Source: Corynebacterium sp. Marseille-P4321
GTDB taxonomy: Bacteria; Actinomycetota; Actinomycetes; Mycobacteriales; Mycobacteriaceae
Length of the DNA stretch: 64,000 bases
Reading direction: 5' to 3'
Assembly (NCBI RefSeq): GCF_903645305.1
Contig: NZ_CAHJXO010000001.1
Location: 62,001 to 126,000, forward strand
The position numbers and the translations under genes are program-made. The number at the start of each line of letters is the position of its first letter. The first letter of the stretch is position 1. This document shows, one piece after another, positions 8,267-17,162 of the stretch. The notes below the pieces were generated by a model that was not told the origin of the DNA, searched no databases, and saw nothing but the letters and a program-made list of their open reading frames with translations.

Positions 8267-8469
8267 GCGTCCTTCAATCGTTCCATCAGCTGGGTGCGCT
8301 GAGCGTAGATACGGTCGAGCTCCGCGTGTGCGATGCGCCGAGCTTCTTCGCGATCCCACGCTTCCCGGATGAGGCGAGTTACGGTCTGATTCTTCGAGAA
8401 CCCCGTCGCTTTTGCCAGCTCATTGAGCATGCGGTCTTCTTCTTCGTTGAGCCGTAAGTTGAGAGCCAT
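8263..8469 (-). CDS. ribbon-helix-helix antitoxin
   Basis: This is a 68-residue protein. The N-terminal LNLRLNEEEDRMLNELA followed by SKNQTVTRLIREAW is a ribbon-helix-helix DNA-binding fold (CopG/Arc type), and the basic-acidic C-terminal helix (about 48-68) would wrap the toxin. It is the first gene of the pair and overlaps the doc start, so it is translated first. Upstream lie two direct ATGGTAC repeats exactly 11 bp apart overlapping the promoter, a likely autoregulatory operator. The usual partner of Doc is Phd; here it is an RHH protein. Confidence 0.8.
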   Translation of the reverse strand: MALNLRLNEEEDRMLNELAKATGFSKNQTVTRLIREAWDREEARRIAHAELDRIYAQRTQLMERLKDA

Positions 8470-8475
8470 GGGTCT

Positions 8476-8493
8476 ATGGTACTGCCATGGTAC
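8476..8493. promoter_or_regulatory. operator and -10 of the RHH-Doc operon
   Basis: The heptamer ATGGTAC occurs at 8476-8482 and again at 8487-8493, one helical turn apart, as expected for cooperative RHH dimers. Read on the minus strand, TACCAT at 8481-8476 is a -10 hexamer 6 bp before the antitoxin ATG, so binding would block transcription. Confidence 0.5.
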
Positions 8494-8538
8494 CGGTTCC
8501 GGAAGGGCGTGTCGTACCCGTGTTATAGGGTGTGCGCC

Positions 8539-10611
8539 ATGAACGAATTATCGAACACAACCGCGACGCGCCAACACGCGGACGAACTGCTCAAAGGGAT
8601 TGCGGGTGAAGGCGCCCAGCTGCGAAGCGATCAATGGTCGGCCATCGACGCTTTAGTGAACCAACGCAAGCGCATGCTGGTGGTGCAGCGCACCGGCTGG
8701 GGGAAGTCCGCGGTGTATTTCATCGCGGCGAAATTGCTGCGTGAGGCGGGTAGCGGTCCGTCGATCATCGTTTCGCCGCTGCTCGCGTTGATGCGCAACC
8801 AGGTGGAGGCCGCAGCCCGCGCCGGGATCCGCGCCGCCACGATCAACTCGGCAAACGTCACGGAGTGGGACCAGATCGACGTCGGTGCCCTCGACGTGCT
8901 GCTTATCAGTCCGGAGCGCCTCAACGCGCCGGACTTCCGCAGCGAGGTGTTGCCGCAGCTCACCGCAGACGTGGGCATGCTCGTTGTGGACGAGGCGCAC
9001 TGCATCTCCGACTGGGGGCATGACTTCCGCCCGGATTACCGCAGGATCGCAGTGCTTATCGACGAGCTGCCGCCCGCCACTCCTGTCCTCGCCACTACCG
9101 CAACCGCCAACGACCGCGTGGTAAACGACGTGGTCGCGCAGCTCGGCGGCGATACTGGGGTGCTGCGCGGAGGGTTGGACCGCGAATCCCTTTCGCTCAA
9201 CGTGGTGCAGTTGGAAGACCCTACGAAGCGCGCAGCGTGGATCGCACAATACCTGTCGCGGGTGGAGGGCTCCGGCATCATCTATTGCCTCACTGTCGCC
9301 GCCGCCCACGACCTGGCGGAGGCACTGGAGACCGCCGGGTGGAACGTCGCCGCTTACACCGGGCGCACGGAGGCGGAGGAGCGCGAGCGGCTGGAGGGCG
9401 CGCTGATAAACAATGAGCTCAAAGCGCTGGTGGCCACGTCTGCGCTCGGCATGGGCTTCGATAAACCCGACCTTGGCTTCGTGGTGCACCTTGGCGCGCC
9501 TTCGTCCCCGGTGAGCTATTACCAGCAGATCGGGCGCGCCGGGCGTGCGACGGATCACGCTGAGGTGGTGCTGCTGCCTGGCCCGGAGGATGAGCGGGTG
9601 TGGGAGTACTTCGCCTCCGTGTCCATGCCGGCCGAGCCGGTGGTGCGCGACTTGCTTGCGGCGCTTGGGGACGAGCCGGTTTCCACCCCGAAGCTGGAGA
9701 ACGCCGTCGATCTGTCGCGCACCCGCATCGACCAAGCGCTCAAGGTGCTCGACGTCGACGGGGCGGTGCAGCGGGTCAAGGGCGGCTGGGTGTCCACGGG
9801 CGCGAGTTGGACTTACGACCACGAGCGTTACGGCGGCCTCGCCGAGGCGCGCCAGCGGGAGCAGGACTTGATGCTCGCCTACGAATCCACCGACGGCTGC
9901 CGCATGGCGTTTCTGCGCCGCGAGCTGGACGACCCGACTTTGGGCACGGAGGAGCGCTGCGGGCGTTGCGACAACTGCACGGGCAACCACCTGCCCCACG
10001 ACGTTGACTCCGCGCTTGCGGAGCGCATCGACGCCCGCCTCAAAGCCCCCGGCGTGCCTCTGGGCCAACGCAAGATGTGGCCCACCGGCTCGGCCCGCCG
10101 TGGCAAGATCAAAGGGGTGCTGCCGGGTAAAGCGCTGGGCAGGCTTAACGACGTCGCCCGCGGTCCCGCACTGACCTCCCTGCTGCGTGACAACGCCTAT
10201 CGCCCTGCGGCGAACTGGCGCGAGGACCAGTGGATGCGTCGGTTCGTGGCGGTGCTCGCCGACTGGGACTGGGACACCCGCCCTGCCACCGTGGTGGCGC
10301 TGGGGACACACGATCCTGCGCGCACCGAAATGGTCGCCGCGACCGCGGAGGCGCTTGCGGCCGTGGGACGGATGTCTTTCGGCGGCGTGGTGCATGCTGG
10401 CGCGCACGAGATCCAGGCACGCAACTCAGCATTCCGCGTCGGCGCGCTGGACCGGTATTACGACTACTCGGCGCTGGATGTCGCAGCCGGGCCGGTGCTG
10501 TTGCTTGCAGGCGAGGTGGACACGGGTTGGTCGGTTACCGTCGCGGCGGCGGACATCGCGCAGCGATACGGCGTCGAGGTGTTGCCACTTGCGTTCGCGG
10601 CTTCGTCGTGA
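8539..10611 (+). CDS. recQ: RecQ-family DNA helicase with C-terminal phosphoribosyltransferase-like domain
   Basis: This is a 690-residue protein. The helicase core spans about residues 20-330: motif I TGWGKS, motif II DEAH followed by CISDWGHDFRP (the RecQ aromatic loop), and motif VI QIGRAGR. Zinc-binding cysteines follow in CGRCDNC (about 475). From about 500 on the sequence leaves the classical RecQ layout: there is no HRDC domain, and the end contains GPVLLLAGEVDTGWSVT, which looks like the PRPP-binding loop of a phosphoribosyltransferase with its acidic pair changed. This architecture is seen in other actinobacterial RecQ proteins. I chose the ATG at 8539 because TAGGGT lies 7 bp upstream (leaderless). 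It unwinds DNA in repair and could bind the SSB tip. Confidence 0.9.
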   Translation: MNELSNTTATRQHADELLKGIAGEGAQLRSDQWSAIDALVNQRKRMLVVQRTGWGKSAVYFIAAKLLREAGSGPSIIVSPLLALMRNQVEAAARAGIRAATINSANVTEWDQIDVGALDVLLISPERLNAPDFRSEVLPQLTADVGMLVVDEAHCISDWGHDFRPDYRRIAVLIDELPPATPVLATTATANDRVVNDVVAQLGGDTGVLRGGLDRESLSLNVVQLEDPTKRAAWIAQYLSRVEGSGIIYCLTVAAAHDLAEALETAGWNVAAYTGRTEAEERERLEGALINNELKALVATSALGMGFDKPDLGFVVHLGAPSSPVSYYQQIGRAGRATDHAEVVLLPGPEDERVWEYFASVSMPAEPVVRDLLAALGDEPVSTPKLENAVDLSRTRIDQALKVLDVDGAVQRVKGGWVSTGASWTYDHERYGGLAEARQREQDLMLAYESTDGCRMAFLRRELDDPTLGTEERCGRCDNCTGNHLPHDVDSALAERIDARLKAPGVPLGQRKMWPTGSARRGKIKGVLPGKALGRLNDVARGPALTSLLRDNAYRPAANWREDQWMRRFVAVLADWDWDTRPATVVALGTHDPARTEMVAATAEALAAVGRMSFGGVVHAGAHEIQARNSAFRVGALDRYYDYSALDVAAGPVLLLAGEVDTGWSVTVAAADIAQRYGVEVLPLAFAASS

Positions 10612-10646
10612 AGCTTGCGAAAGTCTCCACCGTAGTGTGGACCCGG

Positions 10647-10916
10647 TGTGGATAAGTGTGGGATAAGAATCCCTGCGTAGGGCAGGAAATGGTTACGAGA
10701 AGGTAAAAACTGGCCGTGTCAAACGTGCAGGTTGGGAAGTTATCCCCCGCCGTTTATGGATACTCGAAAAGTAAATAAATACCCGCTGAACTGCGGGAAG
10801 TGAGGTTTGTACTGGCGTGTCTCAGTGGCATTCCACACGTTTTCCACAAGTTCTCACCGCAGGGTGTGGAAAACCTCCTCACACAACGCAGGTTTGTGCA
10901 CAGCCCCTGTGGATAA
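10647..10916. promoter_or_regulatory. DnaA-box-like cluster upstream of dnaB
   Basis: The 340-bp gap before dnaB has no gene but holds perfect TGTGGATAA (reverse of TTATCCACA) at 10647-10655 and 10908-10916, a TTTTCCACA at 10840-10848, its reverse TGTGGAAAA at 10865-10873, and a weak TTATCCCCC at 10740-10748. These match the DnaA-binding consensus exactly or with one change. The candidate dnaB -10 (TACAGT, 10943-10948) lies just downstream, so DnaA may control dnaB transcription. Confidence 0.5.
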
Positions 10917-10973
10917 CTTCCGGAGGGGCTTGCGCGACGGGGTACAGTCATGGCAGTAGCGAAAGGGGAGCAC

Positions 10974-12500
10974 ATGAGCGCGAACGATGGTGCGAGCGCA
11001 AGTTTCGGGGACAGCTTCGAGGATTATGTTCCGCCGCCGGAGCCGGCTGCGGACTACGGCGACTTCGGGGATTTCAGCGACTTCGAGTCGAACGGCGGCG
11101 GCTCCACGCGTTACGGCGGCAACCGCTCCGGCGGCGGCAAGTACTCGAACTACAACCGGGGCCGCAGTGACCTCGAGGAGTACCGGCAGCCGCCGCACGA
11201 CGAGCGCGCGGAGCGCTCGGTGCTCGGCGCGATGTTGCTGAACCCGGACGTCATCCTGGATGTTGCGGAGGGTTTGAGGCCCGAGGATTTCTACTTCCCG
11301 GCGCACCAGCTCATCTACCAAGCGGTTCTGGACTTGTTCGCGCAGGGCAGCTCGATCGACGTGCTCATCGTTTCCGGCCGCCTCGACCGCCTCAACGCCC
11401 TCGAGCGCGTCGGCGGCGCGCCGTACCTGCACACGCTGATTTCTGAGGTGCCTACGGCGGCGAACGCGCGCTACTACGCGGAGATCGTGGAGGAGAAGTC
11501 CCTCCTGCGCCAGCTGGTCAACGCGGGCACCGAGGTGGTGCAGCTGGGCTACGACGGCGAGGAGGGCATGGAGATCGACGCGTTGGTGGACCACGCGCAG
11601 CAGAAGATCTTCGCCATCTCGAAAAACCAGGCGGGCGAGGATTACCGCCCGCTGTCGGACCTGCTCAAGCCCACCATCGACGAGTTGACGATGATCGCCT
11701 CCGGTGGCGCGCTCGAGCAGGGGGTGCCGACCGGATTCATCGATCTGGACAAGCTGACCAACGGCCTGCACGCCGGGCAGATGATCATCATCGCGGCTCG
11801 CCCCGGTGTGGGTAAGTCGACGCTGGCGCTCGACTTCATGCGTTCGTGCTCGATTCACCAGGGCAAGACCTCGGTAATCTTCTCGTTGGAGATGAGCGCG
11901 TCCGAGATCATCATGCGCATGCTCTCAGCGGAGACGGAGATCAAGCTCTCGGCGATGCGCTCGGGCCAGATGGAGGAGCGGGACTGGGAAAAGCTCACCA
12001 CCCGCCTCACGGAGATCCAGGATGCGCCGCTGTTTATCGACGATTCCCCGAACCTCACCATGATGGAAATCCGTTCCAAGGCCCGCCGCCTGAAGCAGCA
12101 GCACGGCCTGGACCTCGTGGTGGTGGACTACCTGCAGCTGATGAGCTCGGGCAAGCGCGTCGAGTCCCGCCAGCAGGAGGTCTCGGAGTTCTCCCGACAC
12201 CTCAAGCTTTTGGCGAAAGAGCTCGAGGTGCCCGTGATCGCTATTTCGCAGCTCAACCGTGGTCCGGAGTCCCGCACGGACAAGCGCCCGCAGCTCGCAG
12301 ACTTGCGTGAATCGGGCTCGCTGGAGCAGGACGCCGACATGGTGTTCCTCCTGTACCGCCCGGACTCGCAGGACCGCGACGACGAGCGCGCGGGCGAGGC
12401 GGACATCATCGTGGCGAAGCACCGCGGCGGGCCGATCGACACCATTCCGGTGGCGCACCAGCTGCACTACTCCCGCTTCGTCAACATGGCCCACGGGTAG
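10974..12500 (+). CDS. dnaB: replicative DNA helicase DnaB
   Basis: This is a 508-residue DnaB. A Tyr/Gly/Asp-rich N-terminal extension (about 60 residues) precedes the primase-interacting N-domain (PPHDERAERSVLGAMLL) and the RecA-like domain with Walker A ARPGVGKST and Walker B VVVDYLQLM. The DLRESGSLEQDAD block and the C-terminal AKHRGGP segment are typical. It is the ring helicase of the replication fork. I prefer the ATG at 10974, with GGGGAG upstream, to the ATG at 10950, because the -10 TACAGT at 10943-10948 would place the transcript start after 10950. No intein is present. Confidence 0.97.
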   Translation: MSANDGASASFGDSFEDYVPPPEPAADYGDFGDFSDFESNGGGSTRYGGNRSGGGKYSNYNRGRSDLEEYRQPPHDERAERSVLGAMLLNPDVILDVAEGLRPEDFYFPAHQLIYQAVLDLFAQGSSIDVLIVSGRLDRLNALERVGGAPYLHTLISEVPTAANARYYAEIVEEKSLLRQLVNAGTEVVQLGYDGEEGMEIDALVDHAQQKIFAISKNQAGEDYRPLSDLLKPTIDELTMIASGGALEQGVPTGFIDLDKLTNGLHAGQMIIIAARPGVGKSTLALDFMRSCSIHQGKTSVIFSLEMSASEIIMRMLSAETEIKLSAMRSGQMEERDWEKLTTRLTEIQDAPLFIDDSPNLTMMEIRSKARRLKQQHGLDLVVVDYLQLMSSGKRVESRQQEVSEFSRHLKLLAKELEVPVIAISQLNRGPESRTDKRPQLADLRESGSLEQDADMVFLLYRPDSQDRDDERAGEADIIVAKHRGGPIDTIPVAHQLHYSRFVNMAHG

Positions 12501-12591
12501 GATTACCTACGTAAGGCTTGGCTTTCCAACGGTGACAACGCAGGTGACGGCGGTATAGCATCGCGCTTATCGACGTCCCGAAGGAGGCACC

Positions 12592-12792
12592 ATGACCGTT
12601 CGATCCATCAACGCTCCCGCGGCCTGTGCGGCCACTGTGGCGAAACTTGACCCGTCCATCACCGTCGCCCGCACGGGTGAATCGACGATGCTGATGAACC
12701 TCCCGCGCGACATCAACCAGCTTGAGCAGGCGACGGACACGGGCCTGAAAGGGTTCCGTCGCAAGCTGGCTAAGCTCTTCGGCGCCAAGTAA
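12592..12792 (+). CDS. small hypothetical protein
   Basis: This is a 66-residue protein with a good ribosome-binding site (AAGGAGG, 12580-12586) and high-GC codon use. It has no transmembrane segment; the C-terminal third is basic (FRRKLAKLF). One copy of the 11-bp repeat lies in its 5' leader (12565-12575). It sits alone between dnaB and a convergent transporter gene. I do not recognise a family. Confidence 0.5.
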   Translation: MTVRSINAPAACAATVAKLDPSITVARTGESTMLMNLPRDINQLEQATDTGLKGFRRKLAKLFGAK

Positions 12793-12818
12793 GCCACTCA
12801 GCCGCTGAGCCGCTGAGC

Positions 12819-12836
12819 CCCCGGGGCGCCCCGGGG
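12819..12836. terminator. GC palindrome between convergent genes
   Basis: CCCCGGGGCGCCCCGGGG is a perfect 18-bp palindrome between the small gene and the convergent MFS gene. It is preceded by two copies of GCCGCTGAG. It lacks a T-run, so termination is plausible but not proven. Confidence 0.4.
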
Positions 12837-12849
12837 CACCTAGCCCCCT

Positions 12850-14187
12850 CTAACGCAGCGCGACGCCTTTTTGCTCCGGCAGGGTGAACGCGGCTATGCA
12901 GGCCACGGCGAACGACGCCGCGAACACGCTGAACACCGCGATCGGCCCGCCGAAGGCCATCACTGGCGGCACCACCAGCGGCGCAAGGATAGAGCCGATG
13001 CGTCCGAAGGAGGCGCCCGCCCCGGTGCCGGTGCCGCGGATAGCGGTGGGGTAGAGCTCCGGCCCGATGGCGTACAGCGCACCCCACGCCCCCAAGTTGA
13101 AGAAGCTGAGCAGGCAGCCCGCGGCGATAATCTGCCACTCCGCGCTGGCTAGCCCGTACAGCAGTGCCGATACCGCCGAGCCCGCGAGGAAGACCGACAG
13201 TGTGATGCGGCGGCCCCAGATTTCAATGAGCCACGCGGCGGCGAAATACCCGGGCAGCTGCGCGATCGTGATGATCAGGGTGAAGCTAAACGAGCGCACC
13301 AGGGAGAACCCCTGGTCCACCAGCAGGGACGGGATCCACGTGAACGCGCCGTAGTAGGAAAGCGATACGCAAAACCACACCGTCCAGAACGCCAGGGTGC
13401 GCCGCCACAGGTCGGGGCCCCAGATCCCGCCCTGCACCGGTTTCTCCTGCGGTGCTTCGGTGGTGTCGTAGTCGGCCGGGTCGGCTGCCGCCTCGAACTC
13501 GCGCACGATCTGCTCAGCCTCCGCGTGGCGGCCCTTCGACTCTAGGAACCGAACCGATTCGGGCAGCCCCATGCGCACGTAGATCGCGTACAGCGCAGGC
13601 ACGGCGCCGAACGCGAAGCCCCAGCGCCAGCCGTTCTCACCCTGCGACACCACGAACGTGCCGATGACGGCGGCCATGATCCAGCCCACCGCCCAGAACG
13701 CCTCGAGCAGCACCACCATGCGCCCGCGCGACTTCCGGGGAGAAAACTCGCTGACCAGCGTGGACGCCACGGGCAGCTCCGCGCCCAAACCGAGGCCCAC
13801 CAGGAAGCGGAACACCATCAGAGAGCCCACCGACCACGCCAGCGCCGATGCGCCGGTGGCAAGGCCGTAAATCAGTAGCGTCGCGGCGAACACTTGGCGC
13901 CGGCCGATCTTATCGGCGAGCAGGCCGCCTAGCGACGCCCCGACCGCCATCCCGATAAAACCCACCGACGCAATCCACGACGTGGTGGTCTTATCCAGCT
14001 CCCAGTGGACGGCGAGCGCGGCGATGATGAAAGACACCAGGCCGATATCCATCGCGTCTAGTGCCCACCCGATGCCGGATCCCACCAACAGACGTTTGTG
14101 TTTGCTGGTCACCGGGAGACGGTCGAGTCGCTCGGTTCTGGAAAGTTGTGGCGCGGGCTGTGCCGGCACCTGTGAGGGGGCTGTCAT
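12850..14187 (-). CDS. MFS transporter (metabolite:proton symporter type)
   Basis: This is a 445-residue protein with 12 expected membrane helices. The signature loop GGLLADKIGRRQVF between helices 2 and 3, GWALDAMDIGL in the first helix and FSPRKSRGRMV resemble the sugar-porter-like group that includes the niacin permease NiaP and aromatic-acid transporters. I chose the ATG at 14187; TACGCT lies 8 bp upstream on the minus strand, so it may be leaderless. It is monocistronic between dnaB and the copper locus. The substrate cannot be told from the sequence; niacin or an aromatic acid is a guess. Confidence 0.8.
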   Translation of the reverse strand: MTAPSQVPAQPAPQLSRTERLDRLPVTSKHKRLLVGSGIGWALDAMDIGLVSFIIAALAVHWELDKTTTSWIASVGFIGMAVGASLGGLLADKIGRRQVFAATLLIYGLATGASALAWSVGSLMVFRFLVGLGLGAELPVASTLVSEFSPRKSRGRMVVLLEAFWAVGWIMAAVIGTFVVSQGENGWRWGFAFGAVPALYAIYVRMGLPESVRFLESKGRHAEAEQIVREFEAAADPADYDTTEAPQEKPVQGGIWGPDLWRRTLAFWTVWFCVSLSYYGAFTWIPSLLVDQGFSLVRSFSFTLIITIAQLPGYFAAAWLIEIWGRRITLSVFLAGSAVSALLYGLASAEWQIIAAGCLLSFFNLGAWGALYAIGPELYPTAIRGTGTGAGASFGRIGSILAPLVVPPVMAFGGPIAVFSVFAASFAVACIAAFTLPEQKGVALR

Positions 14188-14271
14188 GCGGGGAAAGCGT
14201 ACTCGCCCATCGGATTGAAGTGGCGAGTTCTTTTCACCCCGACGTCCTATGCCCGCCCCCCGAGCCACCGG

Positions 14272-16575
14272 CTACGCCTCGAGCGGCTGGAACCCGCGCA
14301 ACCTCAGGGAGTTCGACACCACGAACACCGAGCTAAACGCCATCGCGATGCCGGCGAGCATCGGGTTCAAGAAGCCCAGCGCCGCCACTGGGATCAGCAA
14401 CACGTTGTAGGCGAAGGCCCAGAAGAGGTTGCCCTTGATGGTTTTCAGCGTCCGGCGCGACAACCGGATCGCGTCGGCGGCGGAGAGCAGCGAGTTGTGC
14501 ATCAAGGTGATGTCGGAGGCTTCGATGGCCACGTCAGTGCCGGCGCCCATCGCTAGACCCAGGTCGGCCTGAGCGAGCGCGGCGGCGTCGTTCACGCCGT
14601 CGCCCACCATGGCCACGCGGTGCCCGGACTCCTGCAGCGCCTTCACCACTTCAACCTTGTCTTCCGGAAGCACACCAGCGGTCACATTCGCTGGTGCGAT
14701 GCCCACCTCTGCGGCGATGGCTTCGGCGGCGCCCTGGTTGTCGCCCGTCAGCAGATGCGGGGTGAGCCCCAGGGCCTCCAGCTCGGCGACCGCACGCGCG
14801 GAATCGTCTTTCACGGTGTCGCGCACGGCGACGAACCCGGCCAGCTCGAGGCCAGAGCCGCGCTCGACTTCCACGGCCACAGGGGTCGCGCCGGAGCGTT
14901 CGGCTGCTTCGAAATCGCTGGCCAAGGTGTCGAGATCCACGGTGGGGCGGCCGACGCGGACGCGGGAGCCGTCGATAAGCGCTGATGCCCCGCGCCCCAC
15001 CTCGTTCTGGAAGTCCGCGGACTCCGGGACGGTTGAAACTGCCGCAACCACAGCTCGCGCGATCGGGTGCTCCGAGCCGGCCTCAACGCCGGCGGCCAGC
15101 GACAACACATTGTCCTCTGACCAGCCCGGCGCAGCGGTGACGCCCTGGACGCTCATCTCGCCGGTGGTCACGGTGCCGGTTTTGTCCATCACGATCGTGT
15201 CCACTTGGCGGGTGGATTCGAGCACCTCGGGGCCTTTGATCAAAAGCCCGGTCTGGGCACCGCGGCCCGTGCCCACCAGAATCGCGGTGGGCGTGGCGAG
15301 GCCGAGCGCGCACGGGCACGCGATGATGAGCACGGCGACGGCGGCGGTGAACGCGTGCGCCACCGAGTGGCCAACCATCAGGTGCCCGGCTAGCGCCACC
15401 AGCGCAATCCCGATCACGGTGGGCACGAAGATCTGGGAGATGCGGTCTACCAGGCGTTCCACCGGCGCCTTGCCGGCCTGGGCGTCTTTCACCAGCTGCC
15501 CCATCTGCGCAAGCGTGGTTTCGGAGCCGACGCGCGTCGCCTCAACCACCAAGCGGCCGGACGTGTTTACGGTCGCCCCGGTCACGCGCGAGCCTTCGGT
15601 GACTTCCACGGGCACCGATTCGCCGGTGAGCATGGATTCGTCCACCGCGGAGCTGCCGGAAACCACCACGCCGTCCGTGGCCACCTTTTCGCCGGGGCGC
15701 ACGATGAAGCGGTCGCCGACGGCCACCTGGGAGATCGGCACGCGGACTTCCTTGCCCGCGCGGATCACGGCGGCGTCTTTGGCCCCCATGTCCAATAGGT
15801 CGCGCAGCGCCTGGGAGGATTGCCCCTTCGCGCGCGTCTCAAACCAGCGCCCCAGCAGCAGGAACGTGATCACCACGCATACGGATTCAAGGTAAATCTC
15901 GTGGTGCCCGGCACCCGACGGCAGCAGCGACATCTCCATCACCATGCCGGGCTCGCCCGCGCCGCCGAAGAACAGCGCCCACACCGACCACAAATAGGCG
16001 GCTGTGGTGCCGAGCGTGATCAGCGTGTCCATGGTCATCGCGCCGTGGCGCAGGTTGAGCAGCGTCGCGCGGTGGAACACGCGCCCGCCGGCGAAGTACA
16101 CCAGCGTCGTCGCGGCGAAGGCGGCCCACTGCCAGAACCGGAACTGCCACGCCGGGATCATGGACACCAACGTCACGGGCAGCGACACCGCCGCCACCCA
16201 GATCACGGTGCGCTTGAGCTGCTCGGCTTCCTTCTCGCGCGCGTCGTCGAGCACATTGCTTTGCGACGCTCCCCCGGCCGCCCCCTCCGCAGCATCACCA
16301 GCCTCCCCGGCGGCGTCTGTGTTCGATCCACCCATGGCGAACGCGTCGTAGCCTGCGGCCCGCACCGTCTCAATCAGCGAGTCCGCGTCCTGCTGCGCCG
16401 GGTCGTAGTCCACCACGGCGGTTTCGGTGGAGAAGTTGACGTTCGCCTCCACCCCATCCAGTTTGTTCAGTTTGCGCTGCACGCGCGATGAGCAGGACGC
16501 GCAGGTCATGCCTGTCACGCCCAGCTCGATGTGTTCAAGTGCGGGTACGTCCGCGGGCGTTGTGGAAGTAGTCAT
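14272..16575 (-). CDS. copA: copper-exporting P1B-type ATPase
   Basis: This is a 767-residue heavy-metal ATPase. One N-terminal HMA domain carries CASC (residues 25-28), an Ala/Gly-rich linker follows, then the membrane metal site CPC (near residue 420), the phosphorylation motif DKTGT (near 463), TGDN, and MVGDGVND in the ATP domain. It exports Cu(I) from the cytoplasm. I chose the start at 16575: TAGGGT lies 7 bp upstream and overlaps the CsoR-type palindrome, which fits a leaderless, copper-induced promoter. copZ and an HMA-like gene lie upstream in the same orientation. Confidence 0.95.
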   Translation of the reverse strand: MTTSTTPADVPALEHIELGVTGMTCASCSSRVQRKLNKLDGVEANVNFSTETAVVDYDPAQQDADSLIETVRAAGYDAFAMGGSNTDAAGEAGDAAEGAAGGASQSNVLDDAREKEAEQLKRTVIWVAAVSLPVTLVSMIPAWQFRFWQWAAFAATTLVYFAGGRVFHRATLLNLRHGAMTMDTLITLGTTAAYLWSVWALFFGGAGEPGMVMEMSLLPSGAGHHEIYLESVCVVITFLLLGRWFETRAKGQSSQALRDLLDMGAKDAAVIRAGKEVRVPISQVAVGDRFIVRPGEKVATDGVVVSGSSAVDESMLTGESVPVEVTEGSRVTGATVNTSGRLVVEATRVGSETTLAQMGQLVKDAQAGKAPVERLVDRISQIFVPTVIGIALVALAGHLMVGHSVAHAFTAAVAVLIIACPCALGLATPTAILVGTGRGAQTGLLIKGPEVLESTRQVDTIVMDKTGTVTTGEMSVQGVTAAPGWSEDNVLSLAAGVEAGSEHPIARAVVAAVSTVPESADFQNEVGRGASALIDGSRVRVGRPTVDLDTLASDFEAAERSGATPVAVEVERGSGLELAGFVAVRDTVKDDSARAVAELEALGLTPHLLTGDNQGAAEAIAAEVGIAPANVTAGVLPEDKVEVVKALQESGHRVAMVGDGVNDAAALAQADLGLAMGAGTDVAIEASDITLMHNSLLSAADAIRLSRRTLKTIKGNLFWAFAYNVLLIPVAALGFLNPMLAGIAMAFSSVFVVSNSLRLRGFQPLEA

Positions 16576-16587
16576 GCTCCCCACCCT

Positions 16588-16604
16588 ATACCCCCCGGGG
16601 GTAT
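16588..16604. promoter_or_regulatory. CsoR-type copper operator
   Basis: ATACCCCCCGGGGGTAT is a 17-bp perfect dyad with a single central base and G/C tracts flanked by AT, the known form of CsoR operators. It abuts and partly overlaps the copA -10 (TAGGGT, 16588-16583 on the minus strand). No csoR gene is in the window. Confidence 0.8.
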
Positions 16605-16619
16605 GAACGCTAGGCCGGT

Positions 16620-16820
16620 TTAGGCCAGCTTGTAGCCGGCCTCTTCCACGGCGGCGGCGATCTGGTCGTCGGTGTAGCCCTCGCCGATCACGGTGACCTC
16701 ACCGGTTTCGTGGTCCGCCTTCACGTCGTTCACACCGGCGATCTCAGCGACCTCTTCCTTCACGCTCATTTCGCAGTGCCCGCAGGTCATGCCCTCAACG
16801 TTGAAGATGCGCTTTTCCAT
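16620..16820 (-). CDS. copZ: copper chaperone (HMA domain)
   Basis: This is a 66-residue single HMA domain with the copper-binding motif GMTCGHC (Cys13 and Cys16). Such chaperones carry Cu(I) to CopA. Two adjacent ATGs exist; I chose the second, at 16820, because the GAGG of the ribosome-binding site is 6 nt from it and only 3 from the first. It lies directly upstream of the copA operator on the same strand and may have its own promoter. Fold and motif are unambiguous. Confidence 0.9.
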   Translation of the reverse strand: MEKRIFNVEGMTCGHCEMSVKEEVAEIAGVNDVKADHETGEVTVIGEGYTDDQIAAAVEEAGYKLA

Positions 16821-16870
16821 CATGTTCCTCTTTCCTTCGTTGGCTACATCTGCGCCACCGAGGGTAGCGC

Positions 16871-17071
16871 TTAATCCGCCACTTGGTAGCCCGCGTTTTT
16901 CGCGGCCTTCTGCACGTCCGCGTCGGCGAATTGGTGCCCGACCACCGTAAGACGCCCGGCTTCGATGTCGATGTCCACCTCGTGCGCACCGTCGATAAGC
17001 GAAAGCTCATCGGCGAGCGAGTCGACGGCGACCTGGTCCGCAGGGCCAGTGATCCGGTACGTCTTCGTCAT
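16871..17071 (-). CDS. HMA-like protein lacking the CXXC motif
   Basis: This is a 66-residue protein of the same length and beta-alpha-beta pattern as the neighbouring CopZ (TYRI start, EVDIDIEAGRLTVVG, final KNAGYQVAD). The metal-binding CXXC position is replaced by ITGPADQVAV and the protein has no Cys. It cannot bind copper in the standard way; it may be a decoy or regulatory partner of CopA or CopZ. It lies 51 bp upstream of copZ with a ribosome-binding site (AAGGAGG) before the ATG at 17071. The identification is from pattern only. Confidence 0.7.
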   Translation of the reverse strand: MTKTYRITGPADQVAVDSLADELSLIDGAHEVDIDIEAGRLTVVGHQFADADVQKAAKNAGYQVAD

Positions 17072-17162
17072 GGCGGGTTCGCGCCTCCTTGGAATACTGC
17101 GAGAATTGTTAGGGTTGGGTAACGCATAAGCACCTTATCTACGAACTTCAAGGAGCGAAACA

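Noticed and set aside
10647..10916. Chromosomal origin of replication
   Set aside because: DnaA-like boxes are present, but there is no dnaA-dnaN context and no AT-rich unwinding region; regulation of dnaB is more likely.
10950..10973. dnaB start at ATG 10950
   Set aside because: It lies upstream of the expected transcript start from TACAGT at 10943-10948; ATG 10974 has a proper ribosome-binding site.
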